Assembly: GCF_045679555.1 (NCBI RefSeq) | Contig: NC_092100.1 | Coordinates: forward strand, 32,365,106-32,429,105 | Length of the DNA: 64,000 nt | Direction of reading: 5' to 3' | DNA from: Salvelinus alpinus | Lineage: Eukaryota; Chordata; Actinopteri; Salmoniformes; Salmonidae | Shown here: piece by piece, positions 58,325 to 64,000 of the stretch | Layout: each line of letters opens with the position of its first letter | Numbering within the stretch: the first letter of the stretch is position 1 | The notes under the pieces: model-generated | What the model saw: only the letters and a program-made list of their open reading frames with translations | Told to the model about the DNA's origin: nothing | The model's database searches: none | Program-made: the position numbers and the translations under genes

Positions 58325-59764
58325 ACCTCGCTCATCAACTCATCCTTGACCGCTGGCTACGTCCCTTCCGTCTTCAAGAGAGCGAGAGTTGCACCCCTTC
58401 TGAAAAAACCTACACTCGATCCCTCCGATGTCAACAACTACAGACCAGTATCCCTTCTTTCTTTTCTCTCCAAAACTCTTGAACGTGCCGTCCTTGGCCA
58501 GCTCTCCTGCTATCTCTCTCAGAATGACCTTCTTGATCCAAATCAGTCAGGTTTCAAGACTAGTCATTCAACTGAGACTGCTCTTCTCTGTGTCACGGAG
58601 GCGCTCCGCACTGCTAAAGCTAACTCTCTCTCCTCTGCTCTCATCCTTCTAGACCTATCGGCTGCCTTTGATACTGTGAACCATCAGATCCTCCTCTCCA
58701 CCCTCTCCGAGCTGGGCATCTCCGGCGCGGCCCACGCTTGGATTGCGTCCTACCTGACAGGTCGCTCCTACCAGGTGGCGTGGCGAGAATCTGTCTCCGC
58801 ACCACGTGCTCTCACCACTGGTGTCCCCCAGGGCTCTGTTCTAGGCCCTCTCCTATTCTCGCTATACACCAAGTCACTTGGCTCTGTCATATCCTCACAT
58901 GGTCTCTCCTATCATTGCTATGCAGACGACACACAATTAATCTTCTCCTTTCCCCCCTCTGATAACCAGGTGGTGAATCGCATCTCTGCATGTCTGGCAG
59001 ACATATCAGTGTGGATGACGGATCACCACCTCAAGCTGAACCTCGGCAAGACGGAGCTGCTCTTCCTCCCGGGGAAGGACTGCCCGTTCCATGATCTCGC
59101 CATCACGGTTGACAACTCCATTGTGTCCTCCTCCCAGAGTGCTAAGAACCTTGGCGTGATCCTGGACAACACCCTGTCGTTCTCAACTAACATCAAGGCG
59201 GTGACCCGTTCCTGTAGGTTCATGCTCTACAACATTCGCAGAGTACGACCCTGCCTCACGCAGGAAGCGGCGCAGGTCCTAATCCAGGCACTTGTCATCT
59301 CCCGTCTGGATTACTGCAACTCGCTGTTGGCTGGGCTCCCTGCCTGTGCCATTAAACCCCTACAACTCATCCAGAACGCCGCAGCCCGTCTGGTGTTCAA
59401 CTTTCCCAAGTTCTCTCACGTCACCCCGCTCCTCCGCTCTCTCCACTGGCTTCCAGTTGAAGCTCGCATCCGCTACAAGACCATGGTGCTTGCCTACGGA
59501 GCTGTGAGGGGAACGGCACCTCCGTACCTTCAGGCTCTGATCAGGCCCTACACCCAAACAAGGGCACTGCGTTCATCCACCTCTGGCCTGCTCGCCTCCC
59601 TACCTCTGAGGAAGTACAGTTCCCGCTCAGCCCAGTCAAAACTGTTCGCTGCTCTGGCACCCCAATGGTGGAACAAACTCCCTCACGACGCCAGGTCAGC
59701 GGAGTCAATCACCACCTTCCGGAGACACCTGAAACCCCACCTCTTTAAGGAATACCTAGGATAG
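58325..59764 (+). CDS. L2-type reverse transcriptase fragment (open, truncated start)
   Basis: Open to the TAG at 59762-59764, about 479 residues with no stop or shift. There is no ATG near its start because truncation removed the endonuclease part. It has ARVAPLLKKPTLDPSDVNNY, LILLDLSAAFDTVNHQILLS (first catalytic Asp), TGVPQGSVLGPLLFSLY, the second catalytic box YHCYADDTQLIFSF, and C-terminal LDYCNSLLAGLPACAIKPLQ and LHWLPVEARIRYKTMVLAYG, the regular L2 thumb and end regions. The lack of decay implies a recent insertion. The truncated product is unlikely to mobilise itself. Confidence 0.9.
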   Translation, partial: TSLINSSLTAGYVPSVFKRARVAPLLKKPTLDPSDVNNYRPVSLLSFLSKTLERAVLGQLSCYLSQNDLLDPNQSGFKTSHSTETALLCVTEALRTAKANSLSSALILLDLSAAFDTVNHQILLSTLSELGISGAAHAWIASYLTGRSYQVAWRESVSAPRALTTGVPQGSVLGPLLFSLYTKSLGSVISSHGLSYHCYADDTQLIFSFPPSDNQVVNRISACLADISVWMTDHHLKLNLGKTELLFLPGKDCPFHDLAITVDNSIVSSSQSAKNLGVILDNTLSFSTNIKAVTRSCRFMLYNIRRVRPCLTQEAAQVLIQALVISRLDYCNSLLAGLPACAIKPLQLIQNAAARLVFNFPKFSHVTPLLRSLHWLPVEARIRYKTMVLAYGAVRGTAPPYLQALIRPYTQTRALRSSTSGLLASLPLRKYSSRSAQSKLFAALAPQWWNKLPHDARSAESITTFRRHLKPHLFKEYLG

Positions 59765-59925
59765 GATAAAGTAATCCTTCTAACCCCCCCCCTTAAAAGA
59801 GTTAGATGCACTATTGTAAAGTGGTTGTTCCACTGGATATCATAAGGTGAATGCACCAATTTGTAAGTCGCTCTGGATAAGAGCGTCTGCTAAATGACTT
59901 AAATGTAATGTAAATGTAAATAATG
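58325..59925 (+). mobile_element. L2/RSg-1-type LINE, 5'-truncated, with intact reverse transcriptase frame
   Basis: It begins inside ORF2 (TSLINSSLTAGYVPSVFKRA) and ends with the well-known 3' tail GTAAGTCGCTCTGGATAAGA, GCGTCTGCTAAATGACTTAA and ATGTAA-type repeats at 59893-59925. This tail is shared with salmonid SINEs and is seen in the SINE at 8322-8530. Confidence 0.92.
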
Positions 59926-62269
59926 TTAAACACTTACTTCTGATTAAATTTGCAAGGTACTTTTAAAAATAAATGTATTTATTCAATTTTGCTACTGGCA
60001 ATATCTGTCTGGCTGATTAAAGCCAAATTAATTACTATCAATATGAATGACTTGACAGAGTCCGTATCATTGTGGAAACCACTTTTATAATGCTGTAAAA
60101 CTAGCATGTATTCACAGGTAGATACTGCATTATACTGGAAGCATTATCATTAAATAATGTCACTTATTTTTTTAAATACACCTGCATCCCTGGGTATACA
60201 AAAGTACATAAATGAATGCCTATTCACTGCAGAGAAACTGCACCACAACAACAGTTCCATGCTCTTTAACAGTTGAGCCGGCTGTAAAAGGCACATTCCA
60301 AGATAGCAGGGGAGTATGGGAAGATGTCTGCTTACAGCATGTGAGGCACCGTCCCCCTGCTCCATTCCCTTGCACAGTCCCACTGTTTTCATAGTCCTAC
60401 ATACACTGGCCTGGTTTTGTTTATCATGGCAGGATTAAGCAGCCATGCACAAAGCATGCTTCTCTCCTTACACGCTTTGTTTGCAGAAGGGGGCCAGAGC
60501 AAGGCGTTCGCTGCCTAGCTGCCTGCTACCTTTGGGTGAACCTGCTTCAGTGGCTGTAGATGAATGTGCCATGGAGCTTAATCCCAGGCAAATAAAGAAG
60601 TGGCGAGATTCATGATTGCGTAAACACATCCCAAAACCCCTTGAATAATAATCAGTACTTCAGCCCATTCTGTTCAGATGCAAAGGCTCTTAGAGTCAGG
60701 TGACAGTAAATCCCTCCCTCCCCACCACCTCACCTCAACCAGGAAGCAGCCATGCTTTGTTGCTTCATCAACACCAGGAAGCAGTCAATACTTTCCACTG
60801 GAGAGGCAGGATACACCATGCAGGCTACACCGGGAGAGAACTACTGAGCCAGAGCTGGAGACAGACAGGGACTTGCACAGTACTACAGTGGCTCTCCTCT
60901 CCTCCCACTCCTACCACAGCGTGTCAAGTCCACAGCGCTCAATCTCTGGCCCTCAGAGCAAGGCCCACAGCAGACGCCTGTCACAGCCACTAATGAACAC
61001 AGGATGGTTTGTCAAAAAGCTTCCTTTTTAACACTATCCATAGAAGTCTGTCAACCTGTTATTCATTACAAGTTCTCAGAAGAGAAGGAACTTCAAGACC
61101 GTGCAAAAACAGTTCAATTGATGTCAAGAAATACAAAAACAATCTTATCGCTGGTTTGTACAGCAATAAATCACAGGTCCAAACCAAACAAGGCCATTAA
61201 AATGTCATTAGGGGCATGCTCCCATCCCAATGTCCACGTGTCCCTGTCATCTCTATGGAGCTTCACAGCTGGTTCCTCCCAGACAACCCAGTCTCTGATA
61301 AGGCCTGGTACAGTATAGAATGGAGAGGGGAGTATGGAGTCAGGTCTGATACAGACAAAGAGCGGGATGGAGAGAGAAGGGAGGAGGAGAAGCGGGGGTC
61401 CAGGCCAGGGTGCAGAGAAACTGCACCACTAGCTCCGCGTGGGACGTGGAGCTAGGGTAGATGGGGTGTGAGGGCTCCCTCTCTAGAAGGCTGCTCCAAA
61501 GTATGAGCACAGAAAAAGCCCCCCTGCCTAATGAGGGGTGAAGTGGAGCCCCCTGTGGGCCCCCCCAGGCACATTCATTAGGAGATGAAAAACCATTTCC
61601 TGCCGAAGAGAAAGCACTTGCCTTAGCCCGGACATGTTTAATTTAGGGCCATGTGAAGAGAAGCCAGATTGGCCAGGTCCAATCTACCAGGCCAGGGAAG
61701 CCTATAACAGACAGGGACTGCTGAGCCTGAGGAGGAGAGAGTACTGTACTATATAGTGGCTCCATTGTGCTATTCTCCTATTGACAGGGGTTGTAATGAC
61801 TATCAGCACATGCCAAGCCTACAATAGTCAGATAAATAAATTGAACAGGAGGTTGAGTACGTAAAACAATAGAAAATACAATAATCCACAGTAACTCTGT
61901 ATGAGGTAACAGAGAAACTAAGAGGATGTTTTTAAGTTCAGTTTAATTCATTGCATTTTGTTGCATACTGCTGTTATCGTCTATCTTGCTCAAGGCAAAA
62001 AATAATAGATTCATTTAGCTAGTGGTGTTTAGTGGAATGGAACTACCCACTGGGTACACACTGGTTGAATCAACATTATTTTCACGTCATTTCAATGAAA
62101 TTACGTGGAACCAACGTGAAATAGACGTTGAATTGACTGCCCAGTGTGTAGGCAATATGATAATGCAACGTCACATTCTGCTGGTAGAATGTGGTAACAA
62201 GCATTTGTGAAACTACAGAGACTCGCAAATGAAATCAAGGTATAACATTCTAAGACATAATATTGAAAA
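59926..62269. other. Single-copy stretch, nothing recognised
   Basis: No repeat family and no credible gene. Frames at 60678-61031 and 61004-61318 overlap one another and resemble no protein I know. Because it has stayed free of insertions for 2.3 kb it may hold regulatory sequence, but that is speculation. Confidence 0.4.
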
Positions 62270-62783
62270 TATACACTGAGTATTAAAAACATTAAGAACA
62301 AAACATTTCCATGACATAGACTTACCAGGTGAATCCAGGGGAAAGCTATGATCCCTTAAACCCTCTTCAATCAGTGTAGACGAAGGGGAGGAGACAGGTT
62401 AAAGAATAATTTTTAAGCCTTGAGACAATTGAGACATGGATTGTGTTTGTGTGCCATTCAGAGGGTGAATGGGCAAGACAAAAGATTTAAGTGTCTTTGA
62501 ACGGGGTATGGTAGTAGGTGCCAGTCACACCGGTTTGTGTCAAGAACTGCAACGCAGTTTCCCATGTGTATCAAGAATGATCCACCACCCAAAGGACATT
62601 CAGTCAACTTGACACAACTGTGAGAAGCAGTAGAAGTCAACAAAGGCCAGCATCCTTGTGGAGGGCTTTCGACAAGCTTTCGACACCATGCCTCGACAAA
62701 TTGAGGCTGTTCTGAGGGCAAAAGGGAAGGAGGCAACTCAATACTAGATAGGTGTTCCTAATGTCTGGTATACTCAGTGCATA
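62270..62783 (+). mobile_element. Tc1-derived MITE, third copy of the family
   Basis: Ends ATACACTGAGTATTAAAAAC and GTGTTCCTAATGTCTGGTAT then ACTCAGTGCAT. It is in the opposite orientation to the copies at 16274-18982 and 22391-22870. Internal text on the plus strand keeps the transposase N-terminus (GGGCAAGACAAAAGATTTAA) and a C-terminal trace (MPRQIEAVLRAKGKEATQY). Confidence 0.85.
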
Positions 62784-62849
62784 TCTGTGAACGCAATAGA
62801 GAAGGCACAGCTCCAATCCATTCACACTGCAACACATAAATAGAAGAGG

Positions 62850-63422
62850 TGTCATGTTTTGTCATTGATTATCATGTCTTGTCCCTGTGCTTCCCTTCTA
62901 TTCGTTTCCCTCTGCTGGTCTTATTAGGTTCTTTCCCTCTTTCTATCCCTCTCTCTCCCCCTCCCTCTCTCCCTCTCTCGCTCTCTCTCTCTATCGTTCC
63001 GTTCCTGCTCCCAGCTGTTCCTCATTCTCCTAACTACCTCATTTACTCTTTCACACCTGTCCCCTATTTTGCCCTCTGATTAGAGCCCCTATTTCCCCCT
63101 CTGTTTTCCGCTTCTGTCCTTGTCGGATCCTTGTTTGATGTTTGCTGTTCTGTGTCCTTGTTCCGCCCTGTCGTGTTTTTGCCTTCTTCAGATGCTGCGT
63201 GTGAGCAGGTGTCTATGTCAGCTACGGCCTGTGCCTTCCCGAAGCGACCTGGAGTCTGTGGCCGCGTCTCCAGTCGTTCCTCTCTACTGACGAGAGGATT
63301 TCAGTTTTCCTGTTTTGGATTTACCTAAGATAATATCCAGGAGTATCGGTTTTTGTTTAAGACTGGAATAAAGACTCTGTTTCTATTAAGTCGCTTTTGG
63401 GTCCTCATTCATCAGCATAACA
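62850..63422 (+). mobile_element. Solo LTR of the same sushi family, opposite orientation
   Basis: Starts TGTCATGTTTTGTCATTGAT and ends CATCAGCATAACA; duplication AGAGG at 62845-62849 and 63423-63427. Along its length it matches the sense strand of the LTRs at 34758-35271 and 39542-40055, with an expanded CT-rich block at about 62939-62993 accounting for most of the extra 59 bases (573 versus 514). No internal region remains. Confidence 0.92.
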
Positions 63423-63427
63423 AGAGG

Positions 63428-64000
63428 GGCATAACAGGATATCTCTCCATGAGAAATCAAATACATTGCTTCTAATCAGAACTGCATATCCTTGTTCCTT
63501 ATCAATCCTCTTATTTATAATGGCTGTCTCCTTGCCTTGTTAGATATGTAGAAGCAATCTCCTGTAATTAGCAACTGCTAACCTTTGGGATGCTAATCCC
63601 CTGTGAATTGTGGATTTGTACATCAAAGCAACACTCTTCCATTTAGCTGGTGCTTGAAATTACAGTCAATTTCAAACCTGCAATTATTTGTATAGCATGG
63701 ATGCAAACAGCCTCCTCTTTTATATATCACAGAATTCCGTGAGCTTGCAGTAAATAATACTTAATCTAGCTTTGGGACACACCATCGGGAGTCTGTATAT
63801 TGGTTGGACTCCCTGAGTTGTGCATAGTTCTGGTGGGTGGCGACGGAAAATAGCCCTATTACTATATAGCCGGCTTCACGAAAAAAAAGTTTTCTGTCAA
63901 CAAAGACATATGTATAATCTCTAGGAACTATACTTAAGTAAAGTGAAATGTGTTCCTCGCTATCAAATAAACATCTGAATCCAACTTTTGTCCGAACCGC
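63428..64000. other. Single-copy stretch to the window end
   Basis: No gene or repeat recognised. Confidence 0.4.

Overview
This window is vertebrate nuclear DNA from a teleost, most probably a salmonid. Spliced coding exons are small and far apart. About half of the sequence is transposable elements, and they are the types that crowd salmonid genomes: Tc1-like transposons, hAT elements, LINEs of the CR1/L2/Rex1 group, tRNA-derived SINEs, and sushi-type Gypsy retrotransposons. The salmonid assignment is inferred from repeat families I recognise. The gene assignment comes from direct translation.

The only host gene I can support is the 3' part of a retinoic-acid-receptor-related orphan receptor alpha gene (rora), on the minus strand. 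Nine coding exons lie at 27582-27667, 26056-26197, 23720-24115, 22996-23117, 21299-21431, 20294-20401, 19172-19282, 16093-16205 and 15517-15681. All have GT/AG splice sites and compatible phases. Together they encode 458 residues: the two-zinc-finger DNA-binding domain, the hinge and the complete ligand-binding domain. A long 3' UTR probably runs from 15516 to an AATAAA at 9300-9295. First exon(s) and promoter are not certain; they lie at or beyond 27.7 kb, and one weak candidate first exon is at 31525-31558.

Layout. 1-9.2 kb: sequence beyond the rora 3' end, with a Tc1 transposase pseudogene, foldback elements, a decayed Rex1-type LINE, and a Tc1 copy carrying a solo LTR and a SINE. 9.3-27.7 kb: the rora 3' UTR, exons and introns; one intron carries a three-level nest of repeats. 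27.7-34.7 kb: mostly single-copy upstream or intronic sequence with one TTAA-flanked MITE. 34.75-40.06 kb: a complete sushi-type Gypsy chromovirus with identical LTRs and open gag and pol. 41-44.66 kb: Tc1 and hAT (ZBED-like) remnants. 44.66-53.27 kb: a four-level nest (Tc1, then hAT, then a LINE, then a full-length CR1/L2-type LINE with two ORFs). 53.5-56.2 kb: a Tc1-type element carrying a SINE and a 1.8-kb TTAA-flanked element. 58.3-59.9 kb: an L2/RSg-1-type LINE with an open reverse transcriptase frame. 59.9-62.3 kb: single-copy sequence. 62.3-63.4 kb: a Tc1-derived MITE, then a solo LTR of the same sushi family.

The window is best read as a conserved nuclear-receptor gene whose exons and splice sites stay clean while its introns and surroundings have taken successive waves of insertion. 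Target-site duplications and nesting order let several insertions be ordered in time. The youngest are the sushi element (no LTR differences seen) and the full-length LINE (one single-base frameshift).
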